In this document: in pieces, positions 44,205 through 53,622 of the stretch
How the letters are laid out: every line of letters starts with the position of its first letter
How positions within the stretch are numbered: position 1 is the first letter of the stretch
NCBI GenBank assembly: GCA_036743055.1
Contig: DAINQE010000007.1
Location: 1 to 64,000 of the forward strand
Length of the DNA stretch: 64,000 bases
Source: Sabulitectum sp036743055
GTDB taxonomy: Bacteria; Fermentibacterota; Fermentibacteria; Fermentibacterales; JCC-6
Direction of reading: 5' to 3'
Translations under genes and position numbers: made by a program
Notes under the pieces: generated by a model
Seen by the model: only the letters and a program-made list of their open reading frames with translations
The model's database searches: none
Told to the model about the DNA's origin: nothing

Positions 44205-44968
44205 TCCTTCTGCTGGCGGGGCTGCTTTCCGCCTGGGAGGTCTCGTTCCCCGGGGAGAACGAGGGATTCTTCGACGCCAGGTATTTCTTCAACCCCGACG
44301 AGAACCATCTTGTTTGGGCGCTGATAGAGGACGACGTCACCATGGTCAGGTACGGGCCCCTTACCCTGGGAATAGGTCTCAGCGTGGAAACCTTCATGGG
44401 CAAGAGCGACAGTCACGGGGACACCGCATTCAACGTATACGGAGGTCACTGGAACATCAGGGGAACGGTGGGAATGGACTACAGGGACATTCTCTTCACG
44501 CTGTTCACCGACCACGAATGCTTCCATAACATTGACATGGCCGACACATGCGGGCAGTACATGAACAACATCAAGCTGGGGGTATCGAACACGGTGGAGA
44601 CCGTGCCGGATGACCATCCCGTGTTCTTCCCCGGGGGCTATGTACCGGAATACGCCATCAGCGGAGGGGTCTACCGACCCAGCAACCCCTCGTTCCAGAA
44701 GGGGCACATCTTCGACTGGTCCCTCCATGCTGATCTGGACTTCCCGGTGCTGTCCGCCGGAAGCATGCTCTACGGGACCATTCTCAGGTCGGATCTGTAC
44801 TTCCACCTGGACGGAGGAGAGAGCAGCCGCCACAATGTGGAGGTTTACGCAAAGCACAGGACAGAGCACGGGGAGATGGTGGCCTTCATAAGGCACCACC
44901 TCCACGACACCCAGCCCATACGGTCAATGGAAGGCGAGACCTGCTTCGGCATCAGGTTCCACTGGTGA
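44201..44968 (+). CDS. Probable outer-membrane protein of unknown function
   Basis: 255 aa. A short hydrophobic leader (MILLLAGLLSAWE) and a mature part of alternating beta-strands (GPLTLGIGLSVETFMGKS, GTVGMDYRDILFTLFTDHECFHN) ending in an aromatic residue (...FHW). Several His and Asp residues cluster around 100-120. It may be a beta-barrel enzyme or porin-like protein; I do not recognise the family. Coupled to the PDO gene by ATGA. Confidence 0.55.
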   Translation: MILLLAGLLSAWEVSFPGENEGFFDARYFFNPDENHLVWALIEDDVTMVRYGPLTLGIGLSVETFMGKSDSHGDTAFNVYGGHWNIRGTVGMDYRDILFTLFTDHECFHNIDMADTCGQYMNNIKLGVSNTVETVPDDHPVFFPGGYVPEYAISGGVYRPSNPSFQKGHIFDWSLHADLDFPVLSAGSMLYGTILRSDLYFHLDGGESSRHNVEVYAKHRTEHGEMVAFIRHHLHDTQPIRSMEGETCFGIRFHW

Positions 44969-44974
44969 TCGAAC

Positions 44975-46255
44975 TCAGTCGGTGAAGGGCCACCTCTCCC
45001 TGCCGATAACCAGTGGGGGCACCGTTCCGTAGGTCTTCCTCACCCCTGCGCCCAGGTGTTCTATCTTCCTGAAGAGGTCCAGGGGTCTCCAGTTCCACCG
45101 GAAGTCCGAAAGCGCTCCGGTTATCCCGCCGTTCTCCACAAGGAAAACCCCGTCCCTTGTCATCCCGGTAAGTTTCAGGCTCTTCTGATCGACGAACCTT
45201 ATGTACCAGAACCTCCGTATCAGTATGCCCCTGTCCACCTTCGCCACCAGGTCATCCAGTGAACCCGCGCCGCCATTCATGTCCAGTGTCCCCGGTATGA
45301 AGAGGGGCTTCCTTCCGGTGGTCCTGGCGGTGTACCTGTCGCAGGGAAGGGCTTTCAGCACACCGTTCCCTATCCACACGGCGTCCTCGGCGGGGAGACC
45401 CTCCTCGTTGAACGGCTGGCCTGGTCTGGCTCCGTTCAAAGTGGAAGAGATGGTTACCTCAGGGCCGGTGACTGACTTTCCCTCCATTCCAGAGAACACG
45501 CTTACGCCCTCATCGGCTGACCGTGCGTCCATTATCCAGGGAAGGAACATCATCAGGTTCCAGGTTGCCTCAGGCTCCAGTATCAGCTTGTACTCCCCGG
45601 GGGGGACTTCCTTCTGGTCCATGTTCATGGCCACCCTGGAAGCAACCTCGTTCACCGCGTCCTCAACCGCGATCTCGTTCCAGCCAGTTCCGCTGAGGCT
45701 CGTGTAGCTTGATGCCCTGCCCTGGTCCATGGTGAATGAGAGCGCCGAAGAGGTCTGCCGGTGGAAACCGGTGTTCCCCGTGGATGTGGATACCGCTGTC
45801 TGCTCCGATGACATGCCGCATATACCCGCTGCCTGGTAGCCATCCGCCTCGGCCCGGTCGATCACCTTCCCCACCGCATCCATCCTGGGCGAGGCGGGGC
45901 ATTCAGCGGTGTATTCGTCCCAGGCTCCATGTATAACGGGGTACACTGCTCCGCCGGGCACAGAGGGCATGTATTCGGGATCTGGGGAGGCGGTGGCCAG
46001 AAGGCTCCTTGCTTCGCCGGCAATCGCCGGAAGGGCGTCCATGTCTATTCTCTGGGAGGTCAGGGTGGCCTTCCTCTCACCGTCTCCCACCGTGAGCTTC
46101 AGTTCCCTTCTGAAAACGTCCAGGTTCTGGGTTATTCTATTCTGGCCGAACCTCACCGAAGCCTCCCGGCTCTCCGTGAGAACGGCGACGGCATCCCTTG
46201 TTCCCGCGGCCCTTACCGCGGCTTCCACGAATTCCTTCATCTCTCTGTCGTTCAT
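44975..46255 (-). CDS. tldE: TldE/PmbA-like protein
   Basis: 426 aa, the non-catalytic partner of the TldD/TldE metalloprotease. Family features are the N-terminal helical domain (FVEAAVRAAGTRDAVAV), LVKVDRGILIRRFWYIRFVDQ-type end and MTRDGVFLVENGGITG. No HExxxH is present, as expected. Its start overlaps the tldD stop (TAATG). Confidence 0.85.
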   Translation of the reverse strand: MNDREMKEFVEAAVRAAGTRDAVAVLTESREASVRFGQNRITQNLDVFRRELKLTVGDGERKATLTSQRIDMDALPAIAGEARSLLATASPDPEYMPSVPGGAVYPVIHGAWDEYTAECPASPRMDAVGKVIDRAEADGYQAAGICGMSSEQTAVSTSTGNTGFHRQTSSALSFTMDQGRASSYTSLSGTGWNEIAVEDAVNEVASRVAMNMDQKEVPPGEYKLILEPEATWNLMMFLPWIMDARSADEGVSVFSGMEGKSVTGPEVTISSTLNGARPGQPFNEEGLPAEDAVWIGNGVLKALPCDRYTARTTGRKPLFIPGTLDMNGGAGSLDDLVAKVDRGILIRRFWYIRFVDQKSLKLTGMTRDGVFLVENGGITGALSDFRWNWRPLDLFRKIEHLGAGVRKTYGTVPPLVIGRERWPFTD

Positions 46256-47688
46256 TACCTGCCGCCTCCAACTTCCACTCCCCTGAACCTGCAGTAACTC
46301 GCGCCGTGGGTCATCCTGGCGCTCTGGGGCGGTTCGCCCTTGCCGCAGTTGAGAACACCCATGGTCCTGAAATGCTCCCTGTCGGCCATTCCGTCCAGGG
46401 ATCCCCAGAACTTAGGGGTAACGCTCCTGTATATGACCTTCTTCAGCGGACGGACCTTCTTTCCGTTCCGGATCTCCCAGAACAGGTCGCCGCCGAACTG
46501 GAAGTTCTCCCTTCTCTGGTCTATGGAGAATGAGCCCCGTCCCTCGATCCAGATGCCGTGGGCAACATCGGAGGCTAGATCCTCCGGAGAAACGCCGTTC
46601 TCAGGCGGCTCCAGGTAGAAGTTCGGCTGCCTGTTAATGGGGAAGCACTGGGCGTTCATCGCCCTGCAGCAGCCCCGGCTCGAGGAGCTTCCCACAAGCA
46701 GAGCCGTCTCCCTGACGGAACCGAACTCCTGAAAAACACCGTTCTTTATGGTGTACCACTTCTGGCCCGGGACAAGGTCGTCGTCCCACCCCCAGCTGGC
46801 AATGCCATATGGAAGGGTATTGTCCGCCAGGAAGTTCACCAGCTCCGAACCGTATACCAGCCTGCCCCTGTCCTCCAGGGCAACGAAGGTCCGGCCGGCC
46901 ATGTTGGCCTCCCAGCCCAGTGCCCTGTCGCTCTCTGTGGGGTGGCCAACCGACTCGTGCATGGTCAGGGAGAGGTGCAGCCCGTCAAGGATAAGGTCCA
47001 TCTCCCCTGATGGGCTCTCGTCGGCCAGCAGCTTCATGAGAGCCTCTTCCCTGGCCTTCTCGCCCCATCGTTCCATACCCGATTCCTCTATCCATTCCCA
47101 GCCGGCTATCCTGCCTCCGTCCTGGAGGGATCTGCTCTGGGCATCCCCGGAGTTCACCGCGGTGGCCATAAGGAATGGCTCGGAAAAGACCAGTTCGGTC
47201 TCCACCAGGTCCCCCCTGGTGGTCCCTATTACCCTGTCCCTCTTCTGGAACCACAGCCTGGCGAAGCTGCTCCTTATCCGTGGGTCCGCCGCCATTTCGT
47301 CGGAGACCTTCTGGAGGAGACCGATCTTGTCTTCTCTGGATACCTGGAACGGGTCCTTTTCACAGGGGCCCGAGTAAACCCCCTGCTGAAGGTCCAGGGG
47401 AGCCAGTTCCACCTTTCCCCTTCCCCCTGCTGCCCTGGCCACGTCCACCGCCCTCGCAGCGGCGGCCTCCATGTCATCCCTGCGGTACCCGGTGCAGGCG
47501 GCGAAGCCCCAGCACCCGTTCACCAGCACCCTGATACCCACGCCTTCGGTCTCATCGGCGCTGCATTCCTCCAGCCTGGCGTTCCGCATCATGGTAACTT
47601 CGGTATTAACGGTCTCGCATCTCACGTCGCCGTAGTCCACCCCCATGCAGTCGAGGGTCTCCAGGGTTTCCGCTATCCTGTCCTTCAC
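46255..47688 (-). CDS. tldD: TldD-like metalloprotease
   Basis: 477 aa. Zinc site HESVGH (H244, E245, H249), in the HExxxH form of TldD. VNGCWGFAACTGY lies near the N-terminus. TldD/E cleaves unfolded or modified peptides such as microcin B17 and antitoxin CcdA, and acts in proteolytic maturation of RiPP-type products. Start GTG 47688 overlaps the RseC stop. A possible role with the window's radical SAM/lipoprotein system is pure speculation, since the two loci are 44 kb apart. Confidence 0.9.
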   Translation of the reverse strand: MKDRIAETLETLDCMGVDYGDVRCETVNTEVTMMRNARLEECSADETEGVGIRVLVNGCWGFAACTGYRRDDMEAAAARAVDVARAAGGRGKVELAPLDLQQGVYSGPCEKDPFQVSREDKIGLLQKVSDEMAADPRIRSSFARLWFQKRDRVIGTTRGDLVETELVFSEPFLMATAVNSGDAQSRSLQDGGRIAGWEWIEESGMERWGEKAREEALMKLLADESPSGEMDLILDGLHLSLTMHESVGHPTESDRALGWEANMAGRTFVALEDRGRLVYGSELVNFLADNTLPYGIASWGWDDDLVPGQKWYTIKNGVFQEFGSVRETALLVGSSSSRGCCRAMNAQCFPINRQPNFYLEPPENGVSPEDLASDVAHGIWIEGRGSFSIDQRRENFQFGGDLFWEIRNGKKVRPLKKVIYRSVTPKFWGSLDGMADREHFRTMGVLNCGKGEPPQSARMTHGASYCRFRGVEVGGGR

Positions 47689-48128
47689 TTCGTCACTTCC
47701 GTTCCAGGGCAGTTCTTCTCCACTATTGCCGTCATGGTCAATCTGTAACCGGTCTTGTTTCCCAGTGCCTTGTTGGAAACCAGGGCCAGAACCAGCCCCA
47801 GGAGAAGGCCTCCCACGGCGCCCAGGGCTCCGGCCGCGCTGCCGGCGGGCATGAACACCCAGTATCCGCCCAGGAGCAGGGCAACGGGCAGGATAAAGGT
47901 AAGGGATATGACCTTCATCGTTGCGGACACAGGGAGTTCGAGTTCCACAGCGTCGCCCACGGAAGCCCCCAGCAGGTTCTCAACGGCTACCTTCTTCGAT
48001 TCAGGGGTCTTCCCTGTGATGGACATGCAGCTCTCCCTGGCGCTGCACACCCCGCAGCCCTCGCCTCCGCCCAGCTCCACCAGGGCGTCGGGCCCCCTGA
48101 GCTCGCAGACTATTCCTCTTCTTGTCAT
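47685..48128 (-). CDS. SoxR-reducing/RseC-like membrane protein
   Basis: 147 aa. N-terminal cysteine cluster CGVCSARESC, then two membrane helices (VISLTFILPVALLLGGYWVF and GALGAVGGLLLGLVLALVS). This is the RseC/MucC layout, which is linked to RNF-type electron transfer and sigma-E regulation. No RNF genes are seen here. It shares an operon with tldD and tldE. Confidence 0.82.
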   Translation of the reverse strand: MTRRGIVCELRGPDALVELGGGEGCGVCSARESCMSITGKTPESKKVAVENLLGASVGDAVELELPVSATMKVISLTFILPVALLLGGYWVFMPAGSAAGALGAVGGLLLGLVLALVSNKALGNKTGYRLTMTAIVEKNCPGTEVTK

Positions 48129-48218
48129 CAGGCACCTCCAGCGTTCAATTTAACCAATGAGCAGGGCGGTGTCACACCCTGTCTTCTGTTTGTATATTCG
48201 CCGGTTAAAGGAGGCTCC

Positions 48219-48713
48219 GTGTATTACTTCGCCTACGGTTCCAACATGTCCGAGAAGAGGCTCACCAGGAGGATACCCGCGATGAGGCTTGGTGTGGCTG
48301 TTCTCAGAGGCTACATGCTTGCGTTCACCAAGCCCAGCGAGGCCGACGGAAGCGCCAAGTGCGACGTATGCCCCACAGGGAACGAAAACAGCCTGGTGTA
48401 CGGGGTCCTGTACGAGATAGATCCGGAGCACAAGCCGGTGCTGGACAGGTACGAGGGCCTTGGATACGGCTATACCTCCGAAACCCTGGAAGTTACCCAC
48501 AATGGCAGGAAGCTCAGTGCGCTGGCCTATGTTGCGGTGAACCGCGACGAAACCCTGAAACCATTCCACTGGTACAAGGAGCATGTGGTACAGGGTGCCC
48601 TGGAGAATGATCTTCCACAAGAATATGTGAGAAACATAAAAGACGTCACATCAGTGCCCGACCCCGATGCGAACCGTTCAGCAATGGAACTGGAGATATA
48701 CCGGAACCCCTAG
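48219..48713 (+). CDS. Gamma-glutamylcyclotransferase-like protein
   Basis: 164 aa from GTG 48219, with GGAGG seven bases upstream. YFAYGSNM is the substrate-binding loop and the Glu in LDRYEGLGYGY is the likely catalytic acid of the GGCT/AIG2 family. Substrates are gamma-glutamyl peptides or related amines. Converges on a beta-barrel gene with a 4-bp overlap. Confidence 0.85.
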   Translation: MYYFAYGSNMSEKRLTRRIPAMRLGVAVLRGYMLAFTKPSEADGSAKCDVCPTGNENSLVYGVLYEIDPEHKPVLDRYEGLGYGYTSETLEVTHNGRKLSALAYVAVNRDETLKPFHWYKEHVVQGALENDLPQEYVRNIKDVTSVPDPDANRSAMELEIYRNP

Positions 48714-49111
48714 AAACCCAGCCCGGCCCCCACAGAAACCAGCATGTCCTTTTCCGGGTGATCCCCGTTGACATGGCTGTAAAGCCCGAAGCAGAGGTTG
48801 AGCCCGGATATCATCAGTATCCCCTCGCCCCCTGCGTAAAGCTGATCCGCCTCCACGTTCCCCCAGGGGTTCCCCCAGGTGTATAGAAGGGACGACTTCA
48901 GCCCCAGCCCGAAGGTGTAGCCGAAGGTTCCTCCAATGCCCAGAGCGGCCTTGCCACCCCCCACACCAGGCTCCACCTGAACGAACCACAGGTCGGTGGG
49001 GCGGTATGTCAGTGAAAAAGAAGCGATCTGCGGTGTGGATACCCTTGCTCCGATCATGAAGGGAAAGCACAGCGCCGGGGTCGCCGCCAGAAGCAGCAGG
49101 AAATACTTCAT
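48710..49111 (-). CDS. Small outer-membrane beta-barrel-like protein
   Basis: 133 aa with a signal peptide (MKYFLLLLAATPALC) and repeated glycine/aromatic strands (LGIGGTFGYTFGLGLKSSLLYTWG...LNLCFGLYSHV), ending in GAGLGF with a terminal Phe as in many barrel proteins. GGAGG precedes the ATG. Function unknown. Confidence 0.6.
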   Translation of the reverse strand: MKYFLLLLAATPALCFPFMIGARVSTPQIASFSLTYRPTDLWFVQVEPGVGGGKAALGIGGTFGYTFGLGLKSSLLYTWGNPWGNVEADQLYAGGEGILMISGLNLCFGLYSHVNGDHPEKDMLVSVGAGLGF

Positions 49112-49255
49112 AACAACCTCCTTTGAGGGCCACTATGCCAATTCCCGGCTCCACAGGCAAGTGCCCTGCAGAACCTGCAGGATCCTGCGGGGGAGTCCAG
49201 CCAGCAACAGAAACAGTATTCCTGAAGAGTATGAAACACTCCATGACAAGTTGGA

Positions 49256-49286
49256 TTGACATAAAGTGTTCTAATCTAAATAATGC
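49256..49286 (+). promoter_or_regulatory. Possible promoter of the AT-rich secreted-protein pair
   Basis: TTGACA (49256-49261) and TAATGC (49281-49286) with a long 19-bp spacer, in an AT-rich stretch upstream of the ATG at 49315. Confidence 0.35.
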
Positions 49287-49314
49287 TGATACCATTTAAC
49301 ATGAGAGGTGCGAT

Positions 49315-50655
49315 ATGTTTCCTGCTTATCTTTCCATCATCAATCTTCTGCTTGTTTCAAACACACTGGTCTTCCCTGCTACCGACGGTGAATGGACAGC
49401 ACCGGGGGTCGAGGTTACAGAGATCGCATCCATCGACCTGCTTGCATACGGAACTCCCCCTGCAGGGGAAGGTAGTGAAGTGACGGTCGTTGCCTGCCAG
49501 CCTTTTTTCATGGAGGAAGACGGGAAGGTAAGATGGAGAGTGAACATACTCTATCACGACAGACTGGTTGTGGTAGAGGAAGGGATTGAGCCCATTGAAA
49601 TACATGTTGGCTTCCAGAACTGCGAATCGGCAGTTTTTTCCAACAACGGCAACTATGCGATGGTGGGTGCTGAAGTGGGAACAGAGGACGACCCCCTATG
49701 CATCTTCTCGCTGGTGAACTTAGAGGACCGGTCGGTATCGCGCCTCCATAGAACGTTCACATACGGCAGGGAACCGGTCTTTTGGGTTGATAACGATGGG
49801 TCAAGCGCTTTTCTGGCTCATGGCCGACTTCTGGAGCGGGGTGATTGGCTCAGGGGACAGTATGATCTCTCAAACGACACGCTTTTCATGCTCGACCGGA
49901 ACCTTTCTGAAGAATGCTTCATAATGTTCCCATGCATATTACCCGAGATAGTCCGCTCGGAAAACGGCGAAGTGACCCTTGCGTACTATGACAACACCAT
50001 TGGAAGGTTCGATGAAGCAGGCAGCAGGATATGGAGCTTCCATGAACCCGTGAACACCGATGATCTTCCACCATCACTTTTCAGGATCAGAATGAATGAG
50101 AACACGGAAACCTTCTTTCTGAGATACCCGGATGCCCTTTACGCCTATGAAACAGAATCAGGCGATCAGATCATGAGTTACACTGTATATAGTGAGAACA
50201 CCTCCCTTGCTCTGTCAACAACAAGCAGTCTCTGGTCTGGCATCTTCAAATCAAGAGGAAGTGAAAGAATCTTTCCCCCTAACAACACAGCTCACTTAGT
50301 AGTATCAGATATTTATGGCGAAGAAGTATTTAGTGCTGATGCCAGCTGTCAAAATGGAAGAATAGGACAACGTTTTGGTCCAACATTCTACACGCATTCA
50401 GATGGTTCTGTAATATTGCTTCGAAGAAGCGATTCTAACCCCCAATACAATTTCCTGTGTCTCGTAAATGGTAATGCTATGTTCTGGCAATCTGAGCACA
50501 TTGAGAATGTCATAGGATTCCCTGGTAATTTCAGTCCGGAATGGTGGTTGGACTACTATCCGGTAGCATTTCAGCACATTTCTAATAACAGCATTATGCT
50601 CGCGTTTCCAAACAGCTCGTTCATGTCTATCAACCAGATAAGGTGGAACAATTAA
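49315..50655 (+). CDS. Secreted protein of unknown function
   Basis: 446 aa. Signal peptide (YLSIINLLLVSNTLVFP) and a mature beta-rich domain with no motif I recognise. Repeats of the form V..D..G...W and NGNYAMVG suggest a beta-propeller-like fold. The last third of the gene (from about 50,170) is clearly less GC-rich than the genes around it. It is joined to the next gene by TAATG, so the two are coupled and probably act together. Confidence 0.6.
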   Translation: MFPAYLSIINLLLVSNTLVFPATDGEWTAPGVEVTEIASIDLLAYGTPPAGEGSEVTVVACQPFFMEEDGKVRWRVNILYHDRLVVVEEGIEPIEIHVGFQNCESAVFSNNGNYAMVGAEVGTEDDPLCIFSLVNLEDRSVSRLHRTFTYGREPVFWVDNDGSSAFLAHGRLLERGDWLRGQYDLSNDTLFMLDRNLSEECFIMFPCILPEIVRSENGEVTLAYYDNTIGRFDEAGSRIWSFHEPVNTDDLPPSLFRIRMNENTETFFLRYPDALYAYETESGDQIMSYTVYSENTSLALSTTSSLWSGIFKSRGSERIFPPNNTAHLVVSDIYGEEVFSADASCQNGRIGQRFGPTFYTHSDGSVILLRRSDSNPQYNFLCLVNGNAMFWQSEHIENVIGFPGNFSPEWWLDYYPVAFQHISNNSIMLAFPNSSFMSINQIRWNN

Positions 50656-53618
50656 TGCTTCATCTTACGATATCACTACTCATCAGTGTCAATCCTCCCG
50701 CCTGGGAAGCGCCCGTAGAACTAGACTGGTTCATAGGCGATTGTAATCCAGTCAGTATGGCAATCGGGTTCGGTGACTGGGCCACAAACACTGAGGGACC
50801 CCATCCCGGCTTAGATTTCACCGTTGATAATGAGTATCTCCATTCTCCATTGACATCTGATGGATACATCATCGGGCAATGGCCACCTGTAAGTGCTTTT
50901 CACATTTCTCCACAGGGTTCTCTTGTATTCGGGCCGGATAATCCTGAATACACAAACTGGGGGTGGCAGATCGATCATATAGAGAAACCTCTTACTGCAG
51001 AGAGATGGGCAGATTACTCGCCCGGAACTTACGTTGGATCAGGCACAAATCTTGATCTTCAAGCATCTCCTGACAATATCTTCAGGCATTTCCATCTGTA
51101 TTGGATGTGGGTCTGGTACAGCTCATCCTATGGAGATTGGGTGCCGGGTGCGATTTACAATGGTGAAGAAGCACCAGCTATGAAAGGTTATGTCAATCCA
51201 GTACAATACCTCCCACAGGAGGATTTAATCGGGTATGACACCGTGGGGTTCAGAAGGGTGCTCGAGGAGAGTGAGAACTGCAATCGAGGAATATGGTTCT
51301 CTCCTGATGGGAAAGAGATCGCCGAGGAGTTTGGTCTCAGCATTACATCTGAAGAGTTCCAGGAGGCAGTTTTTGGCGTTGTAGACTTCGCTGTGGCTCC
51401 TTGTTCGGAGTTCATCCAGGGTGGAGGAAACAGGGACAGTTGCGGCGTTTATAGCATAGGGCATCGACTCGCCTGGGTAAATCCCTATTTCACCAATACT
51501 TACGATCCAGTTCTCTACGAGAACGTCTTTGATGATACTGATACGCGATCCGCAAGAGAGTACGATTATAACTACCGAACGCTTTTTGAGATGAAGGGAC
51601 AGCTTCCCTATGATACAAATCTCTCCGTCCCTGCTTACACAGACGAATATAGAGCGGTTTTTCTTGACGGTTACTGCATAGGCGAATCTGAGGCCATTAC
51701 TGAGTTATCGCAGTGGTGGTTTAACAGTGCATACATTCTTTCCAATTCAGGCAATCTCACAACTGGTTCTACTGGGTGGGACAATGTATGGAAGTTCGAT
51801 AATCCTTCATACAAGCACTACTGGGACACAAATGTTATGTGTATCGGTGGATGGGATACTCGTCTTCGAAGAGGAGATAGAGATGGCGGACCGTTGAACC
51901 CACTCTCTCCCATTTCCCAGTTCTCTCTTTATCCTGATGGGGAGTATCTTGTTGATGTAGCTGCCACAAGCCATGGATCAGCATTTTTGACAACCCAGGT
52001 ATCAGAGCAGATTTATCTGCCTCGGGATGATCTTGAAGATCCGTTTCATACCGAAAGCCCGATTGTTGTTGATAATCACATGCCTTATGTTGACTCTGTT
52101 ATTGTATACTCAAAACCTCCAAGCCCTTACGCTTTGCCTATAGTCTACTTTTCCTCTGGCTGGGTGGAGGACACAGAGAACATGTGCTCTCAGCCCATTA
52201 ACCACACAAATCGCTACCCCACTGAGTCAGGAAATGAACTGTGGATTGCAGTTAGATACTCCGAACCTGTAAATGTTTCCCCATACGATGTTTCAATGCA
52301 TGCTTTCCTTCAGGGGTCAGAAACGTGGAACGCCGGGTATTGCCGACCTATGCCAACAGGAGCTTGCTGGCCCGACAGGTTTGGGGAGCTTGATCATGAC
52401 CGCTTGTCAGGTGGTTTCTGGCAATTGTACAGGTGCTCTTCTGCCCCTCCCAGTACTTTCCAAGGTCCAATATCAATAGTCTTTCCCCATTCTTCCCTTC
52501 TTACTGACTTTGCGGGAAACATGATCGATGGAGATCCTTCGACAATCACCAGCCCACGCTCTTCAGATGGGTCCTGGGATTTGGCCAGCTATGATCAGCA
52601 TGACAATGTTTATACTTGGGGATATCCAACCTGGTATGTTGAATATGTAGGTGACCACTTTGAGTGCTTCGCACAGGTGAATGAAACCGAAGTTGCGAGA
52701 CATGATATACCATATATTTATAATCCTGAAAGCAGTATGTCCTTTGATGGCTATATATATTACAGCTGTGGAACTTATTTACGGTGCATTCAAAATCCTC
52801 TTGAAAAATACATCTTTGTTATTGATCTTGATGGCATTGTATCTGAGGTTGATATCTATTCCAGAGGGGCAGCTGAAATAATGCCAGATGATACTCGTAC
52901 CTGGGTCAATTACAATCCGTACAGCTCGTCTTCCTATCCGGGCAATTACCTTTGGATCAGATACAGACAGGTCATGCACATTGGCTATTTATATGTTATC
53001 GACTCCAATGAATGCTGGAATTTCATCAATGGGCAAACGGGAGAATCATACTGGGCTGAAATGTGTCACCTGGTGGCGCAGGATTACCGTGAGGAATGGG
53101 AGTACTGCGATGCATGGGCGCATCGTCCAACAGGTACATTCTATTACATTAACTCTAACGATCCTGAGCCTACTTTTAACGGAAGCTCATGGACAGTACC
53201 GGTCTATTTTATAGATGACTATGAATATGATCATTACTTCATGGGTAACGTTGTCTTAAGTGCAACCAGCAACTCTCTTTGCAGCTCGCCTGAAATCGAA
53301 GAAGTTAGTTATCAGCAAGTTGATGCTCAGATTGAAGATAATAGAACACTGGAAGTACTCAGTGTATCTTCTAATCCTGTAGCGGAAATGCTTTCTATCA
53401 AAGTAAATCTTCCTGATCAAGGTCAGTACTCAATTCTCGTATATGATGTTTGCGGCCGTGTTATCGCGGATCTTTCGCGCAGCTTTCAGTCTTCTGGGAG
53501 CAACACGATAGAATGGGATGTTAAGGGCCAAAACGGAACTCGGATCCCTTCAGGCTGCTATTTCCTTACTGTCTCTTCAGGAGAAAAGACCATACATCAA
53601 AGATTCCTTGTTTACTGA
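50655..53618 (+). CDS. Secreted M23-like metallopeptidase with C-terminal sorting domain
   Basis: 987 aa from ATG 50655 (TAATG overlap). After a signal peptide, residues ~35-190 carry an M23/LytM-like pattern: HPGLD (H50, D54), H108 in QIDHIE and HFH (H145, H147), followed by VNPVQYLP. These are the zinc-binding HxxxD and HxH motifs of M23 peptidases; the wider fold is not proven. A long beta-rich middle follows. The C-terminal ~85 residues (VLSVSSNPVAEMLSIKV...YDVCGRVIADL...RIPSGCYFLTV) form a T9SS/FlgD-like sorting domain. Its codons are AT-rich: one sampled line (52741-52800) is 22/60 G+C, versus 39/60 at 58981-59040. Confidence 0.6.
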   Translation: MLHLTISLLISVNPPAWEAPVELDWFIGDCNPVSMAIGFGDWATNTEGPHPGLDFTVDNEYLHSPLTSDGYIIGQWPPVSAFHISPQGSLVFGPDNPEYTNWGWQIDHIEKPLTAERWADYSPGTYVGSGTNLDLQASPDNIFRHFHLYWMWVWYSSSYGDWVPGAIYNGEEAPAMKGYVNPVQYLPQEDLIGYDTVGFRRVLEESENCNRGIWFSPDGKEIAEEFGLSITSEEFQEAVFGVVDFAVAPCSEFIQGGGNRDSCGVYSIGHRLAWVNPYFTNTYDPVLYENVFDDTDTRSAREYDYNYRTLFEMKGQLPYDTNLSVPAYTDEYRAVFLDGYCIGESEAITELSQWWFNSAYILSNSGNLTTGSTGWDNVWKFDNPSYKHYWDTNVMCIGGWDTRLRRGDRDGGPLNPLSPISQFSLYPDGEYLVDVAATSHGSAFLTTQVSEQIYLPRDDLEDPFHTESPIVVDNHMPYVDSVIVYSKPPSPYALPIVYFSSGWVEDTENMCSQPINHTNRYPTESGNELWIAVRYSEPVNVSPYDVSMHAFLQGSETWNAGYCRPMPTGACWPDRFGELDHDRLSGGFWQLYRCSSAPPSTFQGPISIVFPHSSLLTDFAGNMIDGDPSTITSPRSSDGSWDLASYDQHDNVYTWGYPTWYVEYVGDHFECFAQVNETEVARHDIPYIYNPESSMSFDGYIYYSCGTYLRCIQNPLEKYIFVIDLDGIVSEVDIYSRGAAEIMPDDTRTWVNYNPYSSSSYPGNYLWIRYRQVMHIGYLYVIDSNECWNFINGQTGESYWAEMCHLVAQDYREEWEYCDAWAHRPTGTFYYINSNDPEPTFNGSSWTVPVYFIDDYEYDHYFMGNVVLSATSNSLCSSPEIEEVSYQQVDAQIEDNRTLEVLSVSSNPVAEMLSIKVNLPDQGQYSILVYDVCGRVIADLSRSFQSSGSNTIEWDVKGQNGTRIPSGCYFLTVSSGEKTIHQRFLVY

Positions 53619-53622
53619 TCCG

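Noticed and set aside
44975..47688. TldD/TldE as maturation protease of the lipoprotein system
   Set aside because: The loci are more than 40 kb apart and no shared regulation is visible; the link is speculation only.
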